Shown here one piece after another: positions 46,574-56,979 of a DNA stretch of 64,000 nucleotides. A program made the translations under genes and the position numbers. This DNA comes from Medicago truncatula (taxonomy: Eukaryota; Streptophyta; Magnoliopsida; Fabales; Fabaceae): assembly GCF_003473485.1 (NCBI RefSeq), contig NC_053043.1:7202001-7266000 (forward strand), written 5' to 3'. The notes under the pieces are model-generated. The model ran no database searches and had not been told where the DNA came from. It saw only the letters and a program-made list of their open reading frames with translations. Numbering within the stretch: position 1 is the first letter of the stretch; each line of letters opens with the position of its first letter.

Positions 46574-48073
46574 AGAGAGTTCGCCTTTGTTTAATTCTAC
46601 TTCATCACCGCCGCTTGCATCTTCTATTGATTTGAAAAATAAGTGTGCTGTGATTGACCTCGATAAATAGAGACGAATGAAATCAAAAAACTACTTTACC
46701 TTCTCCCTCTCACTTTATTTCTTATCGACTCAACTCCACTCCTCATATTTGTTTTGGAGAAAAATTATGGTGAGAGGAGCAATTTTCAAAATAAAAATCG
46801 AAGTAGCAAAGAGGAATCATTGTGTCATGATGTGGGGGTTTGAATGAATGTGATTTTTTGTTCAAACAATCAAAAATTTGATGGGTTTCTAGTAATATAC
46901 GGTCAAGTTTGATCAAGGGGTTTTAGGTCCACCAATAAAATTTCATTTTTTAATTAAATTTTACAATAAAAAATGCCTCCTACTCTAACAAAAAAGGCTT
47001 ATTTATTCGACGTTGTTTTAGGCCTCATTTACTATTAATATGTTCTTTGTTTGAAAGGTGAATGGGACGAAGAAAATAAACATGCATGCATAGTCAATGT
47101 ATATGCTTCATGTGATGCTAGAAGAAAGAAAGACTTGTGAGTTGAATTATCAGTTCAGATATCGGCACAGAACGGGGAATTGAGGATAGAAGGAACGGGT
47201 CAGAGAAATTACCATAATGGATGAGATAGAATTCCTTTGACGAATTTTTCATAGAAACAAAGTTGATTGACTTACCTTTACCTGGTAGAAGATTTATTTG
47301 GTCCAATGATTGTATGAATAGACAAAATTGAGTTTTTTTTTTTTTTTTTGACCGAACAAAATTTAGTTTTGATTTTTTTTTTTTTTGACAGAAAAATTTT
47401 ATGCAAATAAATGTGTACAAAGAGGGGGCCAAACACACATTGTTTACATAAAATATACAAATATAACAAAGTATTGATTTATACAAGTCATCAACTTGAA
47501 CAATAATTCAGGTATTTATTAATTTTATTAATTCAATACAGCTCTCGGGTCTACTATTTGCAATGTTACAAGAGTTCAAATAGACCACACTTGTGACAGT
47601 AACAACCTTCACCGGCAGTAATATCCTTTATCACTGCTTTTTCTTTTATCATTAACTCAGTATCCCGAATTTACAACACTCACATATTGCGCATCAGCCA
47701 CTTGCGCCAGATCAAAAAAGGACGTGGATACTTGTTATGAAAACAACCTTTTCCCACAAATTGTGTATATAGCTACAATGACTCATCTGACTTATGAAAG
47801 CAAATAATCCAAACATCTGTTTTCAACTTTGAAGCAACTCATTTACAGAACCCATTAAGAAAGTTTCTAATTAGGTTTTTCATCCAAAACCTGCATAATA
47901 TATCTACATTGTTACTCATGCATGTACCAAACGACAAATAGCCCTTAGAGAAGAAGGAGCACCTTGTCCCCAAAGATTTTTTTTTGTCTTATAAGCAATG
48001 AAATAATTAAATACAAACATAATCAAGTCAACACAATGCTCTTACCAGTGCTAAAAGTGGCTTATCTCTCTCA
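46574..48073. other. Intergenic region between the F-box array and ABCI12
   Basis: No gene is supported. T-runs at 47333-47349 and 47371-47386 are each followed by similar short segments (GACCGAACAAAATTTAGTTT and GACAGAAAAATTTTATGC), suggesting remnants of A-tailed retroelements on the minus strand. The 3' UTR of ABCI12 probably covers the last 100-200 bp. Confidence 0.45.
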
Positions 48074-51000
48074 TTAGACAAGGTAGTACTCAGACAGGAG
48101 AGAAGCTCCTATGACAACTGTTAAGTTCAACAAACATACAATATCTGCCATCCCAAAAGATGATTCTGACAAGAAATAAATTTTGTGATTGTCGACGTCC
48201 CCTTTAAAACCTCTGGCTATCATAGCCTGCAGTATTTTGTGTTAAATTGTCAGAAGATAAACTATGAGCTGTTTGTGATGATTATGAATGCCAACAGCAA
48301 ATTAGCTCCAAAATGTCAGTTTGTGTTCAAAGGCCTATGTCGCAGAAAATTAAGTGCATGACTAATTTAATGACATCATTTTTTTCTTTCTAGAACACAG
48401 CATTATTGATGAAATCAACATAGAGTTCCAGCTATGCAATCAACACAAATTTCTGATGGTTTTTACTTTTTATAATATTCACAAAATTTAAACTGAGTTG
48501 GGAATATGATAAAAAAGTTGATGCACTTCAAACAACAATAACAAAACATAAAGGGGAAAAAACATTATACATCCAAGACAAACCTGGGAAATTTGCTCTG
48601 CATGGCTGAAAATATTTTTGAAGATGCGACGGAAGTAGTTAAAGAAAACTGTGGAGTCATATAAAGGGGAAAATATCATTAGAATGAGGAAATATCTCAA
48701 GTATAATAGTTAAGTCAATCAGCAAATAGTTTTTAAGTAAAGTCAAAATAACTTATCAGTTTCAGAACGGAGTTTACAATCCAAACTACCTACCACATAA
48801 CATCATGAAAAACCTGCATTCTAAAACTTAATTTGGAATTCTAGGTCCCTTAAAAATTACATGTATCTTTAAGTAGTACAGGTGATGACTAGAAAGTTCA
48901 GCAAGATAGCAACATATGAGTTATCACTTATCATCACTATTGAAAATAAACAGATAACTTTCATGCTTTCAATGATTTTATTTAGGATCAGACTGGCATT
49001 GATTATTATGCTAACATGATATAAGATAACAGTATCATGTACCAGTCCAAATTCCAAATATTGGATTAAATGAAACAGATCACTAATTCGGTATAATCTT
49101 ATACAACAAATATATTTGTGTGAGTTAATTACCAATTTTGAATGCTTACACAATGTGGACAAATCAAATACGAAGCTTAAAGAACCTAAATGAGATTTAT
49201 GCACAGTCCTTATCGAGATGATACCCATCACTTACCTAGTTAGTTGGAACACAGATAAGGAGTTCAGGAAACAGAACAGTATTTTTTTATGATGCCTAAA
49301 TACAAGTGGAAAAGCTAACAATATTTACTTACTATCAATTGTCTCCATAACAGTCAGTTGTTTCCAATTTACTCTACGGGATACAATTCCCAATGCAATG
49401 TTCCGGACCTGCAACAAAATAATCAGGATATTAATTGTGTTAAGTAAAAGAAAAGAAAAAATTTAAGCCTAACTAATGATAGAAGTTTCAGCATGAATGC
49501 TCAATTATACTTCCTATGCTAATGTGTGACAAATTGTATAGATTAAAAAGTTATGAAGAATGCTATGATCACACCCTCTAACACTCCTTTAGACACACTC
49601 CAATCCAATGACACATGACCCATTTTACCTGCAAACCGGATGTGCAAGTTACAAAGAGATTTTTTATTTATTTATTTTATTTTGTATTATTAGTCGGTTT
49701 GAATTTTTCATCTCAACCTCCCTTTGATGGTACCGCCGACCATCTCAATCGCAACCTCTCTTGGCCGCTGTCTCTAGCATCATTCTCGTGAGCTGTGGTG
49801 ACCGCTGCTGTCTCAATCACATGTGACTTGAATTGATTTTGATTTTGGGTAAATCAAGTTTTCCCCTGTTGTCTCCATCGCTACATCGATGGCTTGTCGC
49901 GCTGATTGTTAAAAGTCATAAATAACAATTACTACTTCTGATTAGTCGAAGAGCGTGTGACGGAATTGGTGAAAGAACATATAATTAGTGGGGTTGGTGA
50001 AACATCCTGATGAATCACTATGTTAATCGGAAGTGGTCATTGGTAGAAGATTATAATTAGTGCTAAGTTTCTTACCAAGGATGTTCAATTTGAAGACAGG
50101 TTGTTCACACGGCAGATTTGCGGGTTTTCACATTGCAAACTTCCAATTTGTTATATCTTTGGGAAACAAAATAGATGTTTGACAGTGGGAGTAGCAGAGT
50201 CATAATTTCTGAGAAGAAAGCAGAGACATTGATGCAGTTTTGGAGAATTGGAGAAAAGGGTGAACAGATGAAAAGTTCAATCCAATTAACAATACCAAAA
50301 AATAAAAAAACTCTTTGTAAGCTGCACATCTGGTTCACAGGTAAAATGGGTGATGTGTCATTATTAGATTGGAGTGTGTTAGAAGGTGTGACCCTAGCAT
50401 TCCTCTAAAGTTATAGTTACAATGTTTACTACTATAATCTGGTTATGCATTCTACTTAAGCTAATCCACTCAGCATAGTAATTGAAATTCTTCTTAGTTC
50501 TTACCTCATCAAAAACTAGACTGATGAATCTCAATGACAGTAAAAGGGTAAGCACGATTTCTGATACAGATACGCCTATGTATCTCAGAGGAAGCATGAA
50601 CCATCGCAATGCAGATGCTAGTTGTTCAGGTGTTGTGGTTGTGAGGCAGAGACTTGCACTTTGAAATACCTTCATAAATAAATTATATTGTTTCAGAATT
50701 CTTTCAAAGCATTGTTTTTGCCAAAAGTCCTAAAGTAACTGTAAATAAAAGGTAAAAGCAGGAATGCAGCAAGCATCTTACTGTAAAAGTCAAACATGCA
50801 ACAGTGCTTCCTACAGATAATCCTTTCCTCGTAAAGGTTAATGGACCTAACTTTGAGATTACATATGAATAACCTGTTAAAGATATAGGAAGATTTGGAA
50901 GCCCAGACACTGCAGGTGGTGGAGTTCTTGACTGAACAAGTGCAGGCACACCATCTGAACCCAGTCCTATTGTTATGAATAACAATGCCGACAGAAAATA

Positions 51001-52653
51001 AACACGACCCAATTGATCCTATAAACAGAAATTGAATTAGGCAAGAAATTTCTCAGATTTACACGATAATTCAAGATGAAAACAATTGTAAGCTAATAGC
51101 CAGCTGCCAAGCAGTTTTGACTTGATACTATAGACTTATTTATGAGAAGGCACAAGCTAGCTCAAATCATAAATTAGTATAAAGCATGGAAAAATTCTGT
51201 CCCAAATTATGAAACTAGAGAATAAGAAAAAACAACCAAAACATGACGATTAAAAAAAATAGTGAATCAGAGGATATAAGCAATGGATAAACAATTACTT
51301 ACCTTCCAAGCATTTCTTGGTAGAATCCAAATTGAAAGTAAAGTCAAGTATGCTACTAATCCAAATCGCATAATTATATGCGACCTTGCCGGTAGAACAA
51401 CCAGAACTAAAAGCCATACCTGTAAAATCACACTAATTGATTACCAAAGAACAGAAACACATGTAAGCAACAAATTGTTATAAGAACTCTGACATTGATA
51501 GCCTTAATCCCTTCACCTAAAGCAGTTTAACATGTATCCACAACAACTTAGCTATCACTCACCTTCAAAAAAAAACTTAGCCATCACTCAAACAGTCATG
51601 GGAAATTCTATTATCCCTTAGGTGAACATGAAATAAGTGGCGATTTTCAAATTGTACAAAGATAATAACCAGCTCACATGATGATCCTATCCTATGTTTC
51701 AATGACTAGTTAGTTGTTGGATCACATTTTACAAGAACCACCAAAAACTACAATCAGCAGCAGCTCACCAAAGCTTTATAATTCATGAAAAAACTTACTT
51801 TGATTGCTTAATATTAGCGTAGTTCATATTCCAAGAAGCACGGACCCAAACACCAAACACGACACTGACACTGACACACACGTGTAGAGTGTTCAGTAAT
51901 CAGTGTAGACAATAGTAGTAACTAAATGTAACCACATGTGTCAAACACCAGATACACTCTCAAGTCCCGGCCTGAAGTGCCAGTACGACATAAGTCATAT
52001 TGTAGGACATACATTCATTTTTTTCACTCTCTTTGATTACAAATAATGGCAAACCCAATACCCCCAGAACTAAAACAGTCCTCCATACATTCTTACCAAA
52101 AACCTAACAATGCCCAAGCAAGAATAAACTTCAGACATGCTTCAATCTGAAGTGTCAGTGCAACATATATCAAAGTATAGGACACAGGTTCATCGGCAAA
52201 CCCAAAACTCCCAAACTAAAACACTCCTCCATAAAATCGTACAAAAACATCTAAAAATGCACAAGCATGAATAAAAAGCACATTCTTTTACATCAAATTC
52301 AGAGTAAACTACAAAACCCATGAAACAAATTTGCTTACCAATTTAACTCGTGGATCAATAGAGTGAAGAAAAGTGGTGGGGGAAGAAACAAACTGTCCAA
52401 TGGGACTAGCAGTAGCACTTGAAATCAATCTGAAAACTTTGTCAGCAGCAAAAGAGCCGGTGGGAATCCACTTAGACCAATTTGGTGATTGACCATTATC
52501 ATCTTTTGAAGCTTTGATTCTTAGAATTGGATTTCTCTTCAGGTTTAGTGTTAAAAGAGTTTTCTTTGGCACTGGATAATGGAATTTTGGGAAAAGCAGT
52601 GGTGGTGGTGGTGGCAATGAAACCAAAAGGAAAGTGGCATGGTTACAGTTCAT
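48074..52653 (-). CDS. ABCI12: ABCI12: plastid EcfT/CbiQ-like transmembrane protein, 7 exons
   Basis: Exons on the minus strand are 52653-52339, 51419-51303, 51018-50782, 50669-50505, 49408-49333, 48648-48584 and 48226-48074. All have GT-AG borders and consistent phases, giving 375 aa. The start is the first in-frame ATG (MNCNHATFLLVSLPPPPPLL). The N-terminal ~50 residues are rich in S, P, L and K and fit a plastid transit peptide. The membrane part contains FLHSIDPRVKLVWLLVLVVL, IGLGSDGVPALVQSRTPPPA, FTRKGLSVGSTVACLTFTVF and LSLRFISLVFDEVRNIALGI. It then has VNWKQLTVMETIDIFFNYFR and an AMIARGFKGD motif; the ARG triplet is the signature that couples EcfT to its ATPases. Plant ABCI12 is the chloroplast relative of bacterial energy-coupling-factor transporters; its substrate is not settled. 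Introns 1 and 4 hold repeats. No defect was seen. Confidence 0.95.
49558..50402. mobile_element. Non-autonomous element with about 70-bp inverted repeats, in ABCI12 intron 4
   Basis: The left end (GAATGCTATGATCACACCCT, GACACATGACCCATTTTACC) is mirrored by the right end (GGTAAAATGGGTGATGTGTC, AAGGTGTGACCCTAGCATTC) over about 70 bp. It is 845 bp long with no transposase. Long terminal arms would fit a Mutator-like MITE, but no clear target duplication was found. It lies wholly between the exon borders 49408 and 50505. Confidence 0.7.
51970..52290. repeat. Imperfect tandem duplication in ABCI12 intron 1
   Basis: About 150-170 bp occurs twice: CTGAAGTGCCAGTACGACAT ... GGCAAACCCAA ... ACAGTCCTCCATA near 51972-52100, and CTGAAGTGTCAGTGCAACAT ... 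GGCAAACCCAA ... ACACTCCTCCATA near 52150-52250. It is non-coding. Confidence 0.75.
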
Positions 52654-52822
52654 GGGTGTTGAATTTGATGGTGGGAACCAGAGTGTGTGATTTATTCTCT
52701 CATGAGAGTGTTTGGTGTTTTTTGAAACAATGAAAAACAAAAGGATTAAGGAAGAAAATGCGGTTGTTTCGTTGGAATGAATGAATGAATTAATAAAGGT
52801 AAGATATAAAGATATCACAAAA

Positions 52823-52894
52823 GGGCATTTGGTCTAGTGGTATGATTCTCGCTTTGGGTGCGAGAGGTCCGGAGTTCGATTCTCCGAATGCCCC
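52823..52894 (+). tRNA. tRNA-Pro (anticodon UGG)
   Basis: 72-nt nuclear tRNA without intron. The acceptor stem GGGCATT pairs with AATGCCC, with discriminator C. The A box is TGGTCTAGTGG, the anticodon arm is CTCGC-TTTGGGT-GCGAG with anticodon TGG, and the T arm / B box is GGAGTTCGATTCTCC. All stems pair. It lies 170 bp from the ABCI12 ATG in the opposite orientation. Confidence 0.97.
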
Positions 52895-52896
52895 AA

Positions 52897-52908
52897 TTTT
52901 TTTTTTTT
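52897..52908 (+). terminator. RNA polymerase III terminator of tRNA-Pro
   Basis: Run of 12 T starting 3 nt after the tRNA 3' end. Confidence 0.85.
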
Positions 52909-53517
52909 CCTTCAATTTCGGTTCTAGCTTACATCCTCACACGGCTGGGGCCACAACACCAGCAACATTTACTAGGATGTTGCAGCAGCATGAACTTCAG
53001 TATCCTACCTGCTTCAATTACAGATTCCTACAATGGAGAAGTGGAATATTTTATTTTATTTATTTTTTGGTGTCAAAAAGAAAGGTATTGCATGTTGAAC
53101 TCAAACCATATCATTTCAAATGTTAATGTTGTCTTTATGATTTGACTTGAATTTATACGAGAACTATTTTAGTCTCTGATTTTGTAAGACACGCACTGAA
53201 ATTTGTTGGCTCTACTAATATGTCAAGTTAATTTTAATATTTAATCACTTACTTACTATTTAAATCTCTATATTTTTAATAAGTTAATATCAATTTGATT
53301 TATGAGTTTATCCACTTCCAATCAATTTAGTTCATAACGTTTTTTTTTTATATCATGACTTTTTGAAATGTTCATAAAATTCAGTTCATAACACTTTCTT
53401 TTTTCTTTCTTTTTTATATCACAACTTTTTGAAATATTCATTTTGATATTACGACTTTTTGAAAATATTCATAAAATCATAGACAAATTTAAGAGTGCCA
53501 AGTCTCATTTTCGATTA
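52909..53517. other. No gene seen
   Basis: AT-rich, with a locally repeated CACGACTTTTTGAAA.-type motif (near 53355, 53420 and 53450). No coding potential. Confidence 0.5.
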
Positions 53518-54626
53518 GTGTTTGGTAAAAAAAAAAAAGTTATAAGCTAGCTGATAGCTGAAAAGCTAGCTTATAGCTTATAGCTGAAAAGTTAGCTGAT
53601 TAAAATTAGGCTTAATTACTCATTTGGTCCATTAACTTATTTTTTGGTTTCGTTTTGGTCCCTTAATTATTAAAAGTTTCGTTTTGGTCCTTTAACTTAC
53701 TTTTTGGTTTCATTTTGGTCCCTTAACTATTAAAAGTTTCGTTTTGGTCCCTTAACTTATTTTTTGGTTTCATTTTGGTCCCTTAACTCTTCCTCCGTCA
53801 ACCACTTTGGTCCTTTATGTTAGATGACTGTATTAGAGTTAAGGGACCAAAACGAAACCAAAAAATAAGTTAAGAGACCAAAACAAAACTTTTAATAGTT
53901 AAGGGACCAAAACGAAACCAAAAAGTAAGTTAAGGGACCAAAACGAAACTTTTAATAGTTAAGGGACCAAAACGAAACCAAAAAATAAGTTAAGGGACCA
54001 AACGAGTAATTAAGCCTTAAAATTAAAAGTGTTCGGTAAAATTAGTTGTTGAAGTGACTATAAATATAAAATGACATAAAAGGACATGCTTGTTTAATTT
54101 TTTTTAATATCATATACATATTTTTTATTACTTAACGCATTTATTTTTAAATATTTAAATATATTTCAAATTATTTTCATCTCCAAAATAATAAATGTAT
54201 TTATGAATTCAATCGAATTTTTTTTATTTTATTTTTATGAATTTTATTTAACTAAACTTGCTTCACTATTTATTATAAATTTTATATAAAATTATATATT
54301 ATATGAATCATGAGCAAAGTAAAAAATAAATAAAAAAGTGAACAAGAAAATTTAAAAAACCATACATGGTAAACGTGGTTAGTTTAAGAAGATAGTGGGT
54401 AGTTTTTTTTATTATAATAAAATAAAATAAAATAAAAAAAGGTTAAAATGGGAAGAAAGTATAAAAAGCTATAAGTTATAAGCTAAAAAGCTACTTGGAT
54501 TAGCTTCTTAAAAAACGTTATAAGTCAGTGAGAAAAGCTTTTTACCAAACACATTTTATTTTATCAAAACAAGCTTATAAACTAGTCCAACAAACTATAA
54601 GCTAGCTTTTTTGTGTTACCAAACAC
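53518..54626. mobile_element. hAT-like MITE interrupted by a foldback element
   Basis: The left end GTGTTTGGTAA and right end TTACCAAACAC are inverted. Both are followed inward by variants of AAGCTAGCTTATAG (GTTATAAGCTAGCTGATAG on the left, ACTATAAGCTAGC on the right). The middle is AT-rich and non-coding. The 408-bp element at 53609-54016 is inserted in its left part, so this one is older. No clean target duplication was found. Confidence 0.6.
53609..54016. mobile_element. Long-hairpin foldback MITE with perfect 9-bp target duplication
   Basis: The element begins GGCTTAATTACTC and ends GAGTAATTAAGCC. Almost its whole length is an inverted repeat: GGTCCCTTAACTATTAAAAG and TTTTGGTTTCGTTTTGGTCC type units on the left mirror CTTTTAATAGTTAAGGGACC units on the right, around a short unpaired centre near 53790-53835. 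Each arm is itself 2-3 copies of an approximately 65-bp tandem unit. The exact 9-bp TTAAAATTA flanks both sides (53600-53608 and 54017-54025), which suggests a Mutator-type origin. Confidence 0.88.
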
Positions 54627-55074
54627 AGCCTATGTTGAATTTAGATGCTATGTTGATGTTTTTTACTAGTGTTACGTTGCATATACTTCTTCCATCCCAT
54701 TATGAGTAATCATATTATATTATTTCACATGAATTAAGAAGCTATGAACAAAAGAAAGGAAACAACAATTTTACTAAATTAATTGTATAAGTTTATTGCA
54801 AATTAAAAATAATACTGTACTTATTATGGAACAAATTATTTTGGCAAATGACATTAATAGGACATAGGGAGGAGTTATGAGACTTAATGATCCAAGGTAA
54901 AAACAAACATGTGCAAGTTACAACACCTAATTCACTTGTACATCGTAGAAGTGGTTCCTTTAGTATATAATGTGACATGTCATGTTTTTTATATGGTTTG
55001 AAGGCATTCAAGTTTTAAAATTCAGCTTCAGTCCCAGCCTAAACAAAAAGTCTAGGTGAAACTTTGAAAGTATT
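54627..55074. other. No gene seen
   Basis: AT-rich spacer without a recognisable gene or element. Confidence 0.5.
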
Positions 55075-55360
55075 CTTTATCTAAGGTACATGTGCTGAAT
55101 GATTTATTTGTAGAAAAAATAAAAGCAAATCCGAAGAATATATATAACCAAGCAAGCATCAATGCAATTGCTGTCCATATCATATTCAAGCACAACTAAC
55201 AAAATATATCTGATATACAGTGTGAAATGTGCATTCATCTCATAACCAATAACTAGGCATGACAGCCTCATTTGTCCAGACAACAAGATCTGCATAATAT
55301 AAAATTATAAATAATCTAAATGGAAAATGAAAGAGCTTCCCAGCTCCTCACAGACTGGGG
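55075..55360 (-). pseudogene. Duplicated scrap of the glutamine synthetase 3' end (non-coding part)
   Basis: The segment matches 62310-62590, the region just downstream of the GS2 stop codon. Shared stretches include GATTTATTTG.AGAAAAAA, CTGATATACA, CATAACCAATAACTAGGCAT, CCAGACAACAAGAT and CCAGCTCCTCACAGACTG. Homology ends at about 55360, before the point corresponding to the coding exon. Only 3' UTR-like sequence is left, and it is followed by an F-box scrap. Confidence 0.8.
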
Positions 55361-55613
55361 AACTCAAAAATCCTTCTCGCTTGGGGAACTCAAAAATTAT
55401 ATTAGGGGAGGGTTTTAGGGGTTATGGAGGGTTTATATGAATTTTTCAAATTCACTCTATGTTGCTATAATGTTTTTAAAATTAAAAGTATATTAATCAT
55501 AAGTATTAGTTTATCATTCTCTAAAAAACTGTTCTTTCAAAAAATGTGAATTTTTTGTCCATTTTTCTATATATTTCCAACCTCTAAAGTCCTCCCCTCC
55601 TTTCTCTAAAAAA

Positions 55614-55820
55614 CTTACAGACGGATCAGAGTTGCATGAGGAACTTAACTGGAAGCCTGGTGAGAATATCGACCACGAGCTCAAATGGAAGAAGAGTGGG
55701 AAGTAGAGGCGCGTGAAGTGAATTTCCGGAAGAAGATGTTTTTTTTGAACAAATCAAAATGGGATTATTTTAGCGTAAAAAGGCGCCGTCTCCGTCATCG
55801 ATTTCGGTACTTGGGGCCAT
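55614..55820 (-). pseudogene. N-terminal F-box gene scrap, related to the array
   Basis: The ATG at 55820 opens MAPSTEIDDGDGAFLR and then a stop. A second frame continues SSSGNSLHAPLLPTLLPFEL, VVDILTRLPVKFLMQL, a stop, then SVCK. This matches the first ~60 residues of the 39.7-40.9 kb gene (MAPTSETDD ... LPTLPFEIV ... RLPVKFLMQLQSVCK). Homology ends exactly after VCK at 55614. The FBA part is absent, so it is a truncated pseudogene about 9 kb outside the array. Confidence 0.85.
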
Positions 55821-56979
55821 TAGCGTGGTGACAACCGGCATCAGCCAAATGAACTTAATTTGAGAGAACATGGTTTGCAAGTATCAAGTTATTTTACAAA
55901 TATACTACTAATTTACTTCATAAATTTCTTCCCTTCCAAAACAAAAAAAATTCATAAATTTTTTCTATATAAAACAGAGATTTTTTATTTAAGGGTAACA
56001 AATTAATTTTTAGTTATAAATGTTTACACTCTTACATTTTTTTCCTTCCCATTTCGTTAGAAGATGTTTATGTCTTCCATTTGAGCTAAGGAAAAATGTG
56101 TTTAAGATTTTAAGTTTAAATTTTTAGGCTTAATTGCTATTTTAGTCTCTTAACTAATTTTTTGGTATCGGTTTGATCCCATAACTAAAAAAAAGGTCCG
56201 TTTTGGTATTTTAACTTTTACTCCGTTACTTGTTTGAGAATTGCTGTTTACACATTACATAAGGCTGTGCCAAACGAGTACTTTATGAAAATGCCCTTCG
56301 GCAGTTAACTGCCGAATTTTTAGTAAACCGGCGACAGTAAACTGCCGAGGAAATCTGGACTTAATCATTCGCAGAACCAGAACTTCCCATTTCCAAAACA
56401 ATTTCAAAATTCTCAATTTCTCTCCAATCTTCACCAAATCCATTTTCACGAATTGCAAGCAAATCAAGTGCGCATTATCACAAGTAAGTTGTGTCAATAA
56501 TTTTAATGTTAATGTTGATTTGTTTAGGTTGATTTTTTAAAAAAAAAATAGAGTAGTTTGTATGTGGTTAGGGTTGATTTTAAAATTGACAATTTGATGA
56601 TTGCATGTGTTGTTTAGGAATTGATAAATGAATGTAGTTGTTGCCTATGTTGTTTAAATCATAATGTGGCTTTGAATGGTGGCAAATGAACACAATTTGA
56701 ATATGTTTTATACTTTGCACACAAAGTGTTTGATAAAATGTCTCAATGACAATTTTATTGAATATTTAGTTAGTTTAGGTTATGTAAATGATATAAATGA
56801 TGTTAATTATAGTTTGGTTAAGTGTATATTGATTTTTTAGTTAGTTTAGGTTACGAGAATTATGATGGACAGAAATGATTTAGTTGTATAGAAATGATTA
56901 AGTGTATGTTAATTATTGAATGATGTTTAGGTTATTATGGAAATGATGGACATAAATTTTATTGTAATGATGATTATAT

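Larger units (their letters stand above)
23560..46620 (-). repeat. Tandem F-box array: multi-kb duplicated units with shared flanks
   Basis: Non-coding landmarks recur in order around the F-box genes. One block just 3' of each gene contains CCTATTTTCTAT and a CAAGAGA.TGCTTACAAGTGC-type stretch; it lies at about 26440-26830, 31020-31420, 38960-39330, 41340-41740 and 44465-44880. A second (AAGGACCAAAGAAACA) lies near 24560, 38085 and, less exactly, 30885 and 44380. A third (TTTTGATCAGGTTATTA type) lies near 24090 and 37390. Units are about 4-9 kb long and head-to-tail. The array arose by repeated segmental tandem duplication followed by transposon insertion and loss. Confidence 0.8.

Noticed and set aside
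47118-47486. Lysine-rich minus-strand frame with a hydrophobic start
   Set aside because: It is driven by poly-T tracts (AAA codons on the minus strand). More likely retroelement tails than a gene.
52654-52818. Longer N-terminus for ABCI12
   Set aside because: The frame is open upstream but has no ATG (it begins at GTG). The ATG at 52653 gives a plausible transit peptide and normal length.
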